Positions 51,225-60,398 of a DNA stretch of 64,000 nucleotides are shown here, one piece after another; the stretch's first letter is position 1, and the number at the start of each line of letters is the position of its first letter. The DNA comes from Shewanella insulae (GTDB taxonomy: Bacteria; Pseudomonadota; Gammaproteobacteria; Enterobacterales; Shewanellaceae). The stretch spans positions 1 to 64,000 of the forward strand of contig NZ_WRPA01000018.1 in the NCBI RefSeq assembly GCF_009831655.1, read 5' to 3'. Under the pieces are notes generated by a model. It was not told the origin of the DNA. It did no database searches and saw only the letters and a list, made by a program, of their open reading frames with translations. A program made the position numbers and the translations under genes.

Positions 51225-53087
51225 CTATATATTATCAACCGACTGGCCCTTGAGCGCCAATCGAATGGAATTATCCATACGTTTCGCGGCAAAGCTTTGG
51301 CTGGCATCGTCCAGCGCGGCAATTGCCTTCTCGATAGCATCCGTATCTGACTGGCTCGCCACCTGTGCCAGGTTAGCCATACCAGCCTGGATCGCGGCAG
51401 TTTCTGCTTCGTCCAGCAGTTCGCCATCTTTAGCCAGTGCCGCAGACAGGGACTCTAATACCCTGGCCGCCTCCACCTGCTGCTCGGCCAACATGCGGCG
51501 CTCGATATCCTCTTTGGCATGGGCCATCGAATCTTTGAGCATGGTGCCGATCTCTTCATCGGTCAGACCGAAGGAAGGCTTCACCTGAATGCTCGCCTGG
51601 ACGCCAGATGATTTCTCCATGGCGGTCACGCTGAGCAAGCCATCGGCATCGACCTGAAAGGTGACGCGAATATGCGCCGCCCCCGCCGCCATAGGCGGAA
51701 TGCCTTTGAGGGTAAAACGTGCCAACGAGCGACAATCGGCCACCAGCTCACGCTCGCCCTGCACCACATGAAATGCCATGGCCGTCTGACCATCCTTAAA
51801 GGTGGTAAACTCCTGAGCGCGGGCAACCGGAATCGTGGTGTTACGAGACACCACCTTCTCTACCAGGCCACCCATGGTTTCGATACCCAGCGACAGCGGG
51901 ATCACGTCCAGCAGCAGTAGATCAGACTCTGGCTTGTTACCCACCAGGATGTCGGCCTGAATCGCGGCGCCGATGGCGACCACACGATCGGGATCGATCG
52001 AGGTCAGCGGCGCCTTGCCGAAGAAGCCTTCGACGCGCTCACGCACCAGAGGCACGCGGGTCGAACCGCCCACCATCACGGTTTCCAGCACTTCATCGTT
52101 GCCGATCCCCGCATCACGCAGCGCGCGGCGACAGCTAGCTATGGTCTTCTTCACCAAAGATTCGATCAGGGCGTCAAACTGTGCCTTGTCGACAACTTGT
52201 TCATGAACCTTGCCCTGCTCCAGGGTCAGACTGGCGGTCACGCTGGCCTGTTCGGTCAAGGCCTCTTTCACGCGGCGACTCTCGATCAGTAGCGCACGGT
52301 GTTCACTGGCGGTAAGGCTGGTCAGCTGCCAGCTTCTCTGCAGATGATCGGCCAGGGCATGGTCGAAGTCATCGCCGCCAAGCGCCGAGTCGCCGCCGGT
52401 AGCCAGTACCTCAAACACGCCTTTGTTCAGGCGCAGAATCGAGATATCGAAGGTACCGCCACCAAGGTCATAGATGGCGATCACCCCTTCCTGGCCCGAA
52501 TCCAAACCATAAGCGATGGCGGCCGCCGTCGGCTCGTTGAGCAGACGCAACACCTTGACACCCAGCAGGCTCGCCGCCTCTTTGGTGCCCTGACGCTGGG
52601 CGTCATCGAAATACGCTGGCACTGTGATGACCACGCCTTCCAAAGAACCACCTAGGGTCTTCTCGGCGCGGTTCACCAAAGGTCTCAGGATATCGGCAGA
52701 GATCTGAATAGGGTTAAACTGACCCGCCTGAGTGTTAAACAGTGGCAGGCCGTTTTCGCTAGCAGAGAAATGATAAGGTAGCGAGGCGTCCTTGGCCTGA
52801 ATATCGCTCAGGCTGCGCCCCATGAAGCGCTTCACCGAGACCACTGTATTTAGCGGGTCTTGGGCGGAGAAACGTTCGGCATCGACACCGACCTGCACCC
52901 CATCTTCGCTGTAACGCACCACGGAGGCCAGGGCATGACGGCCAGATTCGTCGGCCAGGGTATCGGCTACGCCGCTGCGCACGGCTGCGACTAATGAGTT
53001 GGTGGTACCTAAGTCAATGCCCACCGCCAGCCTGTGCTGGTGCGGTGCGGCGCTTTGTCCGGGTTCAGCGATCTGCAAAAGTGCCAT
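51225..53087 (-). CDS. hscA: Hsc66 chaperone of iron-sulfur cluster assembly
   Basis: A 620-residue specialised Hsp70. It works with HscB to release the cluster from IscU. The ATPase domain opens VGIDLGTTNSLVA and holds IYDLGGGTFDISIL near 195-210. The substrate domain begins VIPLSLGIETMGG near 392. The start is MALLQIAEPG at 53087; the longer frame adds 16 residues without a family match. Between hscB and fdx in the isc operon. Confidence 0.97.
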   Translation of the reverse strand: MALLQIAEPGQSAAPHQHRLAVGIDLGTTNSLVAAVRSGVADTLADESGRHALASVVRYSEDGVQVGVDAERFSAQDPLNTVVSVKRFMGRSLSDIQAKDASLPYHFSASENGLPLFNTQAGQFNPIQISADILRPLVNRAEKTLGGSLEGVVITVPAYFDDAQRQGTKEAASLLGVKVLRLLNEPTAAAIAYGLDSGQEGVIAIYDLGGGTFDISILRLNKGVFEVLATGGDSALGGDDFDHALADHLQRSWQLTSLTASEHRALLIESRRVKEALTEQASVTASLTLEQGKVHEQVVDKAQFDALIESLVKKTIASCRRALRDAGIGNDEVLETVMVGGSTRVPLVRERVEGFFGKAPLTSIDPDRVVAIGAAIQADILVGNKPESDLLLLDVIPLSLGIETMGGLVEKVVSRNTTIPVARAQEFTTFKDGQTAMAFHVVQGERELVADCRSLARFTLKGIPPMAAGAAHIRVTFQVDADGLLSVTAMEKSSGVQASIQVKPSFGLTDEEIGTMLKDSMAHAKEDIERRMLAEQQVEAARVLESLSAALAKDGELLDEAETAAIQAGMANLAQVASQSDTDAIEKAIAALDDASQSFAAKRMDNSIRLALKGQSVDNI

Positions 53088-53150
53088 ATCTTTCCAACTT
53101 AAAAAAATAAAAGGCTCAGTCGACGACAGAGCCATAAAAAATGTTCGCGC

Positions 53151-53672
53151 TTAAAAGAGAGCGTCTTCGGCTCGCTCGAGTTCCGCCTGCAACTTATCCA
53201 TAAACTTGAGCTTACGCACCAGGTCGGCGGCCTGCTCTAAGACTGACGCCTCGTCACTGTCGATCTTTTGCGCGAGCAGCGCCATGATCTCGCGACGATA
53301 CTCGCCAAAGGATTGGTGCAGGTGTTCGATAGCCTCATCGGGATCATCGCTGTCGTTGATCTCCTCTAGGGCCTCGCGCCACTCCATCTGCTGCATTAAA
53401 AACATGGTGTCTTTAACCGTGGTGGATTCGTGGCTGAGGTCAATCCCCTTGAGGCTAAGCATGTGCTCGGCGCGCGAGATAGGATGTTTCAGGGTGTTGT
53501 AGCCATCGTTAACCTGGGCAGTATGCTGCACCGCAAGGCGCTTGTCCTGCTCGCTGGCATTGGCAAACTTATCCGGGTGCACCGCACGCTGCAGCTCGCG
53601 ATACCGCTCCGAAAGTAAAGCGGTATCTAGCTCAAACGATGGCGATAAACTAAACAACTCAAAATAGTTCAT
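53151..53672 (-). CDS. hscB: Hsc20 J-domain co-chaperone
   Basis: A 173-residue protein. Its N-terminal J domain (MNYFELFSLSPSFELD, with the key HPDKF at about 32-36) stimulates HscA ATPase, and its C-terminal three-helix bundle binds IscU. The start is the MNYFELF codon at 53672; 16 upstream in-frame residues are rejected because they overlap the iscA tail. Lies between iscA and hscA. Confidence 0.96.
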   Translation of the reverse strand: MNYFELFSLSPSFELDTALLSERYRELQRAVHPDKFANASEQDKRLAVQHTAQVNDGYNTLKHPISRAEHMLSLKGIDLSHESTTVKDTMFLMQQMEWREALEEINDSDDPDEAIEHLHQSFGEYRREIMALLAQKIDSDEASVLEQAADLVRKLKFMDKLQAELERAEDALF

Positions 53673-53689
53673 GTATCTCGATTCGCTCG

Positions 53690-54013
53690 CTAAACGGTGA
53701 AGCTCTCGCCGCAGCCACATTCCCCTTTGGCATTGGGGTTGTTGAACTGGAAGCCCTCGTTGAGTCCCTCTTTGACGAAATCTAACTCGATCCCTTGCAG
53801 GTAGATGAAGCTCTTGGCATCGATGATGATTTTCACCCCTTCGATTTCATAAACTTCATCATCGTCGTTGAGCTCGTCGACAAACTCCAGCACGTATGCC
53901 ATGCCGGAGCAGCCCGATGTCTTCAGTCCCAAACGTAATCCGATACCTTTACCGCGGTTCGCCAAGAAGCTTCTTACGCGCTCGGCCGCCGCCGGTGTCA
54001 TCGTTATTGCCAT
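53690..54013 (-). CDS. iscA: iron-sulfur cluster assembly carrier IscA
   Basis: A 107-residue A-type carrier. It keeps the three cluster/iron-binding cysteines: Cys35 in KTSGCSGMAYVLEF and the C-terminal GECGCGESF pair near 99-101. It begins MAITMTPAAAERVRSFL. Fourth gene of the isc operon, 14 bp after iscU. Confidence 0.97.
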   Translation of the reverse strand: MAITMTPAAAERVRSFLANRGKGIGLRLGLKTSGCSGMAYVLEFVDELNDDDEVYEIEGVKIIIDAKSFIYLQGIELDFVKEGLNEGFQFNNPNAKGECGCGESFTV

Positions 54014-54027
54014 TATTACTCCGACTA

Positions 54028-54411
54028 TTACTTCTCGTGCTTAGTCTTGTATTCGTCTAACGCTGCCTTGATGGCGTCTTCAGCCAAGATCGAGCAGTGA
54101 ATTTTCACCGGCGGTAGGGCAAGCTCTTCGGCAATATCCGTATTCTTAATCGCTTGCGCTTCTTCAATCGTCTTGCCCTTCACCCATTCGGTGACCAGAG
54201 AGCTAGAGGCGATCGCGCTACCACAGCCGTAAGTCTTAAATTTGGCATCTTCGATGATACCCTGCTCGTCGATCTTCAGCTGTAGCTTCATGACGTCACC
54301 ACAGGCAGGCGCACCTACCATACCGGTTACCACTGAAGGGTCGTTCTTGTCGAATGAACCTACGTTACGCGGGTTCTCATAATGATCTATTACTTTTTCA
54401 CTGTAAGCCAT
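54028..54411 (-). CDS. iscU: iron-sulfur cluster scaffold IscU
   Basis: A 127-residue scaffold on which [2Fe-2S] clusters are built. Conserved cysteines are Cys37 (GAPACGDVMKLQ), Cys63 (YGCGSAIASS) and Cys106 (HCSILAEDAIKAAL). The HscA-recognition motif LPPVK lies near 99-103. It follows iscS by 36 bp. Confidence 0.98.
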   Translation of the reverse strand: MAYSEKVIDHYENPRNVGSFDKNDPSVVTGMVGAPACGDVMKLQLKIDEQGIIEDAKFKTYGCGSAIASSSLVTEWVKGKTIEEAQAIKNTDIAEELALPPVKIHCSILAEDAIKAALDEYKTKHEK

Positions 54412-54447
54412 GATTCTGCTCCAATCTCTATTCGTTTATCGGCCGGA

Positions 54448-55662
54448 TTAGTGGTGTGCCCACTGCACTTTAGACAGGTCTACACCATCTTTAAACATCT
54501 CCCACAATGGAGACATTTCTCTCAACTGACCGATAGACTTGGTAATGGTCTCGATCGCATGGTCAATCTCCTCTTCTGTCGTGAAACGACCGATAGAGAA
54601 ACGGATTGAGCTGTGCGCCATTTCATCGTCTAATCCTAATGCACGAAGCACATAGCTAGGCTCTAAGCTTGCTGAGGTACAGGCAGAACCCGATGAAACG
54701 GCCAGATCTTTCAATGCCATCATCAAAGATTCACCTTCGACGAAGTTAAAGCTGACGTTCAGGCTGCCGCAGTATCTTTGCTCTGCATCACCGTTGATAT
54801 AGGTTTCTTCAATATGCTTGATGCCGTCCCATAATCTGTCGCGCAGACGACGGATACGGGCGTTATCGCTTTCCATATCGGCCTTGGCAATCGCCGCCGC
54901 TTCACCCATGCCCACAATCTGGTGAGTCGCCAGGGTACCGCTGCGCATGCCGCGCTCGTGTCCACCACCATGCATGGTCGCTTCCAGACGAATACGTGGC
55001 TTACGACGAACATACAGGGCGCCAATGCCTTTAGGGCCGTACATCTTGTGCGCCGAGATAGACATGAGGTCAACCTTGCTCTTTTGCAGGTCGATAGGCA
55101 GCTTGCCGGCGCTTTGGGCCGCATCTACGTGGAAGATCACCTTCTTGGCACGACATAGCTCACCGATGGCGTCGATATCATGGATCACGCCGATCTCGTT
55201 GTTAACATGCATCAGGCTAAGCAGTATTGTGTCTTCGCGCATCGCCGCTTCGATTTTCTCGATGGGGATGATGCCGTTTGACTCGGGCTCAAGGTAAGTC
55301 ACCTCGAAACCTTCACGTTCTAGCTGACGACAGGTATCCAGCACGGCTTTATGTTCTGTCTTACTGGTGATGATGTGCTTGCCTTTCTTATTATAAAAAT
55401 GCGCAACACCCTTGATCGCCAGGTTGTCAGACTCGGTCGCACCCGAGGTAAAGACGATCTCACGCGGGTCGGCGTTGATCAGCTCAGCAATCTGGTTGCG
55501 AGCGATATCGACCGCCTCTTCGGCCTGCCAGCCGTAACGGTGAGAACGTGAAGCGGGGTTACCGAAAATCCCGTCCATCGTCATGTATTGCATCATTTTC
55601 TCTGCCACGCGCGGATCGACCGGCGTCGTTGCAGCATAATCTAAATAAATAGGAAGCTTCAT
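54448..55662 (-). CDS. iscS: cysteine desulfurase IscS
   Basis: A 404-residue PLP enzyme that takes sulfur from cysteine for clusters and tRNA thiolation. It begins MKLPIYLDYAATTPVDPRVA. The PLP Lys is in SISAHKMYGPKGIGALYVR near 206, and the mobile catalytic Cys is in SSGSACTSASLEPSYVLRALG near 328. The C-terminus, WAHH, is typical for binding IscU. Second gene of the operon. Confidence 0.98.
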   Translation of the reverse strand: MKLPIYLDYAATTPVDPRVAEKMMQYMTMDGIFGNPASRSHRYGWQAEEAVDIARNQIAELINADPREIVFTSGATESDNLAIKGVAHFYNKKGKHIITSKTEHKAVLDTCRQLEREGFEVTYLEPESNGIIPIEKIEAAMREDTILLSLMHVNNEIGVIHDIDAIGELCRAKKVIFHVDAAQSAGKLPIDLQKSKVDLMSISAHKMYGPKGIGALYVRRKPRIRLEATMHGGGHERGMRSGTLATHQIVGMGEAAAIAKADMESDNARIRRLRDRLWDGIKHIEETYINGDAEQRYCGSLNVSFNFVEGESLMMALKDLAVSSGSACTSASLEPSYVLRALGLDDEMAHSSIRFSIGRFTTEEEIDHAIETITKSIGQLREMSPLWEMFKDGVDLSKVQWAHH

Positions 55663-55738
55663 CTCACACTCCGTACTGAGTAGTCATGGCGCGACCACTT
55701 ACCACGTACATATAGTAATAATTAATAACAGAGTTAAC

Positions 55739-56200
55739 CTATAGGGTTACTCTCTGTTCCTGTTGCATCTTGTCTTGCTTTATCGAGATAAATTGCACAT
55801 CTCTTTTGTTCATCAGACCCGCAAGGCTAATGCCATTTAAAAAATCTGAAATCTGTTTGCTCAAATCGCCCCAGAGCGAATGGGTTAAACATCGGGTGCC
55901 GCTCTGACAATTTCCCAGACCTTGACAACGTGTGGCGTCGACCGACTCATCAACCGCCCTAACGACCATACCCACGGAGATCTCACTGGCATCGAACCCT
56001 AGACGATAACCACCGCCGGGCCCTCGAACACTGGAGACTAATCCATGCTTACGTAATTTTGCGAAGAGTTGTTCAAGATAAGAAAGGGAGATTCCCTGAC
56101 GCTCGGAGATGTCAGCTAATGGGACTGGGCCAGAAGTAGAATGCATTGCAACGTCTAACATTGCCGTTACCGCATACCGACCTTTTGAAGTTAGTTTCAT
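55739..56200 (-). CDS. iscR: iron-sulfur cluster regulator IscR
   Basis: A 153-residue Rrf2-family repressor. The start MKLTSKGRYAVTAMLDVA is used; three residues of longer frame are dropped. It has an N-terminal winged helix and cluster ligands Cys92, Cys98 and Cys104 in CQGLGNCQSGTRC, plus His107, the same positions as in E. coli. With a [2Fe-2S] cluster it represses the isc operon. Two type-1 IscR sites lie directly upstream of its own gene. Confidence 0.97.
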   Translation of the reverse strand: MKLTSKGRYAVTAMLDVAMHSTSGPVPLADISERQGISLSYLEQLFAKLRKHGLVSSVRGPGGGYRLGFDASEISVGMVVRAVDESVDATRCQGLGNCQSGTRCLTHSLWGDLSKQISDFLNGISLAGLMNKRDVQFISIKQDKMQQEQRVTL

Positions 56201-56240
56201 AGCTACCACTGCTCTCTAAAATGCTTGAGTCAATTCAATC

Positions 56241-56290
56241 ATACTTGACTGTTTTAGTCAAGTATAAAACCTAGCAAATTAGTCAGGTAT
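56241..56290 (-). promoter_or_regulatory. two adjacent type-1 IscR sites
   Basis: The first, 56241-56265, is an almost perfect palindrome (ATACTTGACT ... AGTCAAGTAT around GTTTT) and matches the type-1 consensus. The second, 56266-56290, abuts it; its AATTAGTCAGGTAT half is good and the other half is degenerate. They are 41-90 bp before iscR and would give [2Fe-2S]-IscR autorepression. Confidence 0.88.
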
Positions 56291-56396
56291 TAAGGACGTT
56301 ATCGGAAACAGGAAATACCCTGCTTCGTTGCTGGGGTATTTAACCTGTTTCAAGGCAAAGATTCAACGCTCGGAAGGCAATAAATCTCACTCTTTA

Positions 56397-57218
56397 TTAA
56401 ATAATGGGATCAAACTCATCTATCGCCTGCTGGCGCTTCTCGGCGGCGGCCTGCTCGGCATCGCTAAATTCACCCACTTCGAGCTCGGGAAGTCGCTCGG
56501 TGCAGACGCTGCCCCCCATGCTCTGCACGGCCTGACATACCTCTTGTACCTTAGAATCCATCAGATGCATATGGTCCAGCATCTGGCCGATGGCATTCGC
56601 CACGGGGTCGGGATTATCGGGCGAGACCGCATAGGCATCGAAACCATATTTCTTGGCCATCGCGGTGCGGCGCTGGGCATGCTCCTTGGCCTCATCGGTG
56701 GGCTTAGCCACCACGCGGGCCGGGATACCTACTACAGTGGTGTCTTTGGGCACCTCTTTGACCACCACAGAGTTAGAGCCCACACGGGCTCCGTCATGCA
56801 TGGTGATCGGCCCCAAGATCTTGGCTCCGGCACCAATGACTACATTGTTGCCTAGGGTCGGGTGACGCTTACCTGCCTGCCAGGTAGTTCCCCCAAGTGT
56901 GACACCATGGTAAAGCGTACAATCGTTGCCTATCTCGGCGGTCTCACCTATCACCACCCCCATACCGTGATCGATAAAGAAACGGTCACCTATGGTCGCG
57001 CCGGGATGGATCTCCACCCCGGTCAGCCAACGTGAGAAGGTCGAGATCATACGGGCGGTCAGACACCACTTGGCCTTCCAAAGTTTATGGCTGACGCGGT
57101 GGATCCAAATAGCCTGCATCCCGGGATAATTGAGCAGGATCTCTAGGGTACCGTTTGCCGCCGGATCTCTGTGATAAATTGAGGCTATGTCATCTTTAAT
57201 TCTGGAAATCACGCCCAT
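56397..57218 (-). CDS. cysE: serine O-acetyltransferase
   Basis: A 273-residue hexapeptide-repeat transferase that makes O-acetylserine for cysteine synthesis. It has MGVISRIKDDIASIYHRDPA at the start and PGATIGDRFFIDHGMGVVIGETAEIGNDCTLYHGVTLGGT near 60-100. The C-terminal tail is longer than in short CysE proteins and ends DEFDPII, whose terminal Ile is the residue that binds the CysK active site. The start was moved 19 codons inside the longer frame. Its place beside the isc operon links cysteine supply with IscS. Confidence 0.95.
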   Translation of the reverse strand: MGVISRIKDDIASIYHRDPAANGTLEILLNYPGMQAIWIHRVSHKLWKAKWCLTARMISTFSRWLTGVEIHPGATIGDRFFIDHGMGVVIGETAEIGNDCTLYHGVTLGGTTWQAGKRHPTLGNNVVIGAGAKILGPITMHDGARVGSNSVVVKEVPKDTTVVGIPARVVAKPTDEAKEHAQRRTAMAKKYGFDAYAVSPDNPDPVANAIGQMLDHMHLMDSKVQEVCQAVQSMGGSVCTERLPELEVGEFSDAEQAAAEKRQQAIDEFDPII

Positions 57219-57222
57219 GGCT

Positions 57223-57990
57223 CTATTCTTCCTTCGTTGACTGTGGGTCTTGTGTGGCCTGCTGTGCCAATTCAACCTTCTTGTCGACCGAGGTCAGGAT
57301 ACCGCGCAGTATGTTCATCTCCTGGCTCTCGATTCTCGCCCGGCTAAAGAGACGTCTGAGCTTAGTCATCACCTGCCCCGGATGCTGCTTGATGATAAAG
57401 CCGGTCGACTGCAGGGTTCTCTCCAGATGCACGAAGAAGTTTTCCTGCTCCTTGGCCAGGGGATACGCCTGCTCTTCTTTTACTTCTACCGTCTCAGAAT
57501 CCATGGCAAGGTGTGCCACACGAGCCTCGTAACAGATGATCTGCACCGCTTGGGCCAGGTTCAGCGAGGTGTACTCAGGATTCGCCGGTATGCTCACATG
57601 ATAGTTGCACTTTTGCAGTTCGTCGTTGCTCAGGCCATTACTCTCACGACCGAAGACGATAGCGACAGGGCCGTTAACGGCGGCGCCGGCCAGCTTCTCC
57701 CCTGCCTGGCGGGGATCCAGCATAGGCCAATCCAGGGTACGGCTACGGGCACTGGTGGCGATAACCAGGCTGCAATCGGCAATGGCTTCTTCCAGACAAT
57801 CGACAGTCACCGCATGTTTGAGAATATCCGACGCTCCTGCGGCAAGCGCCACAGACTGACCATCGGGCGCCACCTTGGGCTCGGCGAGATAAAGTGTGGA
57901 GAGGCCCATGGTTTTCATGGCACGGGCGGTTGAACCTATATTACCTGGATGAGTGGTTCCTACGAGAACGACACGAATATTGCTAAGCAT
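57223..57990 (-). CDS. trmJ: tRNA (cytidine/uridine-2'-O-)-methyltransferase TrmJ
   Basis: A 255-residue SPOUT methylase that modifies position 32 of the tRNA anticodon loop. It has MLSNIRVVLVGTTHPGNIGSTARAMKTMGL at the start, the knotted SAM site VAIVFGRESNGLSNDELQKCN near 109-129, and a C-terminal dimerisation/RNA helical domain. Start at 57990 based on the family N-terminus. It ends 4 bp before cysE and diverges from suhB, the arrangement seen in many gammaproteobacteria. Confidence 0.95.
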   Translation of the reverse strand: MLSNIRVVLVGTTHPGNIGSTARAMKTMGLSTLYLAEPKVAPDGQSVALAAGASDILKHAVTVDCLEEAIADCSLVIATSARSRTLDWPMLDPRQAGEKLAGAAVNGPVAIVFGRESNGLSNDELQKCNYHVSIPANPEYTSLNLAQAVQIICYEARVAHLAMDSETVEVKEEQAYPLAKEQENFFVHLERTLQSTGFIIKQHPGQVMTKLRRLFSRARIESQEMNILRGILTSVDKKVELAQQATQDPQSTKEE

Positions 57991-58147
57991 GAAACAAGTT
58001 TGATTTCTTTCTATAGAACAGTGGATTGATGGTATCACAGCGCGGGAAGATCCCTTAATATAAAAATCTATATTTGATATGCCGCTTGAAAAGCGTATAA
58101 TACGCGCCGATTATTTATATCTGTTCTTTAACATCCAGGGGATTGTA

Positions 58148-58951
58148 ATGCATCCGATGCAGACTATCGCCGTGCGCGCCGCTCGCGCCGCCGGCCAAAC
58201 AATTATGCGTGCCTATACCGAACTCGACCGTGTAGAAGTTAGCGCAAAAGGTATCAATGACTACGTGACTAACGTAGATAAAGAAGCTGAGGCTGCCATT
58301 ACATATCAAATCCGCAAGTCGTACCCGGACCACACCATTATTGGTGAAGAAAATGGTGAGAACAAGGGCGAGAACAGCGACTACATGTGGATTGTCGATC
58401 CTCTGGATGGCACTAACAACTTTGTTAGAGGCATCCCTCATTTCGCGGTTTCTATTGCCGTACAACACAAAGGCAAGACCGAAGTTGCCGTCGTCTACGA
58501 TCCTGTTCGTGACGAGCTGTTCACTGCCGTGCGCGGTAAAGGCGCCAAGCTAAATGATTTCCGTATTCGCGTAAGCAAGGCAATCGATCTCGATGAAGCC
58601 ATCGTGGGTACAGGCTTCCCCTTCAAGGCGAAGCAGCACACAGAAACTTACATGAAACTTTTTGCTTCTACTTTCAGCCAGTGTGCCGATCTGCGCCGTG
58701 CGGGATCTGCCGCCCTGGATCTGGCCTACGTAGCAGCGGGCCGTATGGATGCCTTCTTCGAGATCGGTCTCAAGCCTTGGGACATCGCCGCTGGCGAACT
58801 TATCGTGCGTGAAGCCGGCGGTACAGTCACCGACTTTACCGGTAACCATGGCTACATGGCTTCAGGCAACATCATCGCAGGTAGCCCTAAGGCAACCGTT
58901 GCTATGGTGAAGAGCTTCCGCCCTTTGCTGAGCGATGCGCTAAAGCGTTAA
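58148..58951 (+). CDS. suhB: inositol-1-monophosphatase family protein
   Basis: A 267-residue Mg-dependent phosphatase. It also acts as a partner of the rRNA antitermination complex in E. coli. It has MHPMQTIAVRAARAAGQ at the start. Metal ligands are in GEENGE near 67-72, WIVDPLDGTNNFVRGIPHFAVS near 81-102 and KPWDIAAGELIVREAGG near 210-226. The ATG at 58148 is preferred over an upstream frame. Ends in a strong terminator. Confidence 0.97.
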   Translation: MHPMQTIAVRAARAAGQTIMRAYTELDRVEVSAKGINDYVTNVDKEAEAAITYQIRKSYPDHTIIGEENGENKGENSDYMWIVDPLDGTNNFVRGIPHFAVSIAVQHKGKTEVAVVYDPVRDELFTAVRGKGAKLNDFRIRVSKAIDLDEAIVGTGFPFKAKQHTETYMKLFASTFSQCADLRRAGSAALDLAYVAAGRMDAFFEIGLKPWDIAAGELIVREAGGTVTDFTGNHGYMASGNIIAGSPKATVAMVKSFRPLLSDALKR

Positions 58952-58973
58952 TCCCCCATTTTTCGCACGCTCT

Positions 58974-59001
58974 AAAAAACCGCCTTCGTGGCGGTTTTTT
59001 T
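58974..59001 (+). terminator. terminator of suhB
   Basis: AAAAAACCGCC and GGCGGTTTTTTT pair around TTCGT. It lies about 22 bp after the suhB stop. Confidence 0.93.
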
Positions 59002-59118
59002 ATGTCTGAATATTTTCCTCCACCAAACTGGGTTAACAGGCGACAAGTCTATTTACATGCATATAAATTACACCTTATAATACCTGACATAATTACTCGG
59101 ATATTTATAGAGACGCGT

Positions 59119-60291
59119 ATGATTAACATAGACGAACCCGCCCACCTCCAACCCAAGCTCGCCCTGTTACGCTTGGGATTTCGTCCCTTCTTCCTGTTTG
59201 GCGCCCTGTTCAGCCTAGTTGCACTGGCACTGTGGGGCAGTTTTCTCAAAGGTCATCTCGGCTTCACGCCCCATGGCAACCCGCTGTGGTGGCACGGCCA
59301 TGAGATGTTATTCGGCTTCGTCATGGCAATTGTCGCCGGTTTCCTGTTAACCGCATCGCAAACCTGGACCGGCCAGAAGAGTATCAAGGGCTGGCCGCTG
59401 GGCGCCCTCTTTCTACTTTGGCTAGCGCCGCGCGTCTTGCTGGCGAATAATCAGTGGGGAGAATTTGAGGTCGTCGCCATGCTGGATCTGCTATTCGCCC
59501 CAGCTACTGCACTGGTGCTGGCCAGGCAGGTGATAGCCGTCAGACAATGGCGCAACTTTGCCTTCATCCCCATCCTACTCTTGCTGACTGTGGCCAATGC
59601 TCTGAGCTACTACGGCGTCAGCAGCCAGAATAGCCTACTGGTCTCCCATGCCTTTCACGGTGCCACCATCTTGATGGTAACCATAGTGGCACTGATAGGT
59701 GGACGAGTGATCCCTTTCTTCACCGACAGAGCCACTAAATGGCAGCGACTGGATAACGTCTCTTGGCTCGAGAAACTTAGCTTTGTCAGCCTAATAGCCC
59801 TCTTTATCGCCATGCTTATCGGTCAGTCTCTGCTGGTGATGCTCTGTTCCGCAGTGGCCGGTATCGCCCTGCTGGTGCGCTGGTCCCGTTGGGGCGTACA
59901 GTCTACCTTTGGCGTCCCTCTGCTGTGGTCGCTTCATCTAAGCTATCTCTGTATCCCTGCAGGCCTGCTGCTTATCGCCACGGCTGGCAATGTTTCGGCC
60001 GGTCTACACGCCATGACAGTCGGCGGACTGGGCGGCATGATCCTGGCGATGATGGCCAGGGTGTCACTGGGTCACACGGGCCGCAATCTGTTGCCGCCTA
60101 AGGTGATGACAGGCGCCTTCGCTCTTATCTTGATCTCAACCATCACCCGCGTCATGGCAAGCCTATTCCCGACGCAATTTATGCTTTGGCTGACAGTTGC
60201 CCTGCTTGCCTGGATCATCGCCTTCGGCACCTTCGTCATCTGTTATGCCCCGATTCTGCTGACCCCTAGGGTAGACGGCAGACCAGGCTAA
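59119..60291 (+). CDS. nnrS: NnrS family haem/copper membrane protein
   Basis: A 390-residue polytopic inner-membrane protein with about 12 hydrophobic segments. It begins MINIDEPAHLQPKLALLRLGFRPFFLFGALFSL and has WWHGHEMLFGFVMAIVAGFLLTASQTWTG near 59-87, the NnrS hallmark with metal-ligand-type histidines. Further His residues occur in HAFHGATILMV and LHAMTVGGLGGMILAMMARVSLGHTG. NnrS proteins protect against nitric oxide and nitrosative stress. No nitrite or NO reductase gene is beside it here. The start at 59119 drops 39 codons of unlikely upstream frame. Confidence 0.92.
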   Translation: MINIDEPAHLQPKLALLRLGFRPFFLFGALFSLVALALWGSFLKGHLGFTPHGNPLWWHGHEMLFGFVMAIVAGFLLTASQTWTGQKSIKGWPLGALFLLWLAPRVLLANNQWGEFEVVAMLDLLFAPATALVLARQVIAVRQWRNFAFIPILLLLTVANALSYYGVSSQNSLLVSHAFHGATILMVTIVALIGGRVIPFFTDRATKWQRLDNVSWLEKLSFVSLIALFIAMLIGQSLLVMLCSAVAGIALLVRWSRWGVQSTFGVPLLWSLHLSYLCIPAGLLLIATAGNVSAGLHAMTVGGLGGMILAMMARVSLGHTGRNLLPPKVMTGAFALILISTITRVMASLFPTQFMLWLTVALLAWIIAFGTFVICYAPILLTPRVDGRPG

Positions 60292-60318
60292 TCCCTAACA
60301 GAGACCAAAGCGTTAGAT

Positions 60319-60334
60319 TGTGAAAAGCATCACA
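60319..60334 (+). promoter_or_regulatory. CRP-type site upstream of psiE
   Basis: TGTGA-AAAGCA-TCACA is a perfect half-site pair with 6-base spacing. It lies 65-80 bp before the psiE start. E. coli psiE is known to be under CRP and PhoB control. No clear Pho box was seen here. Confidence 0.7.
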
Positions 60335-60398
60335 TCCAGGCTCTGGCATAGCGCTCAATACTTGTTACCATCTATAAAAACACTATTGAGCGCTATTT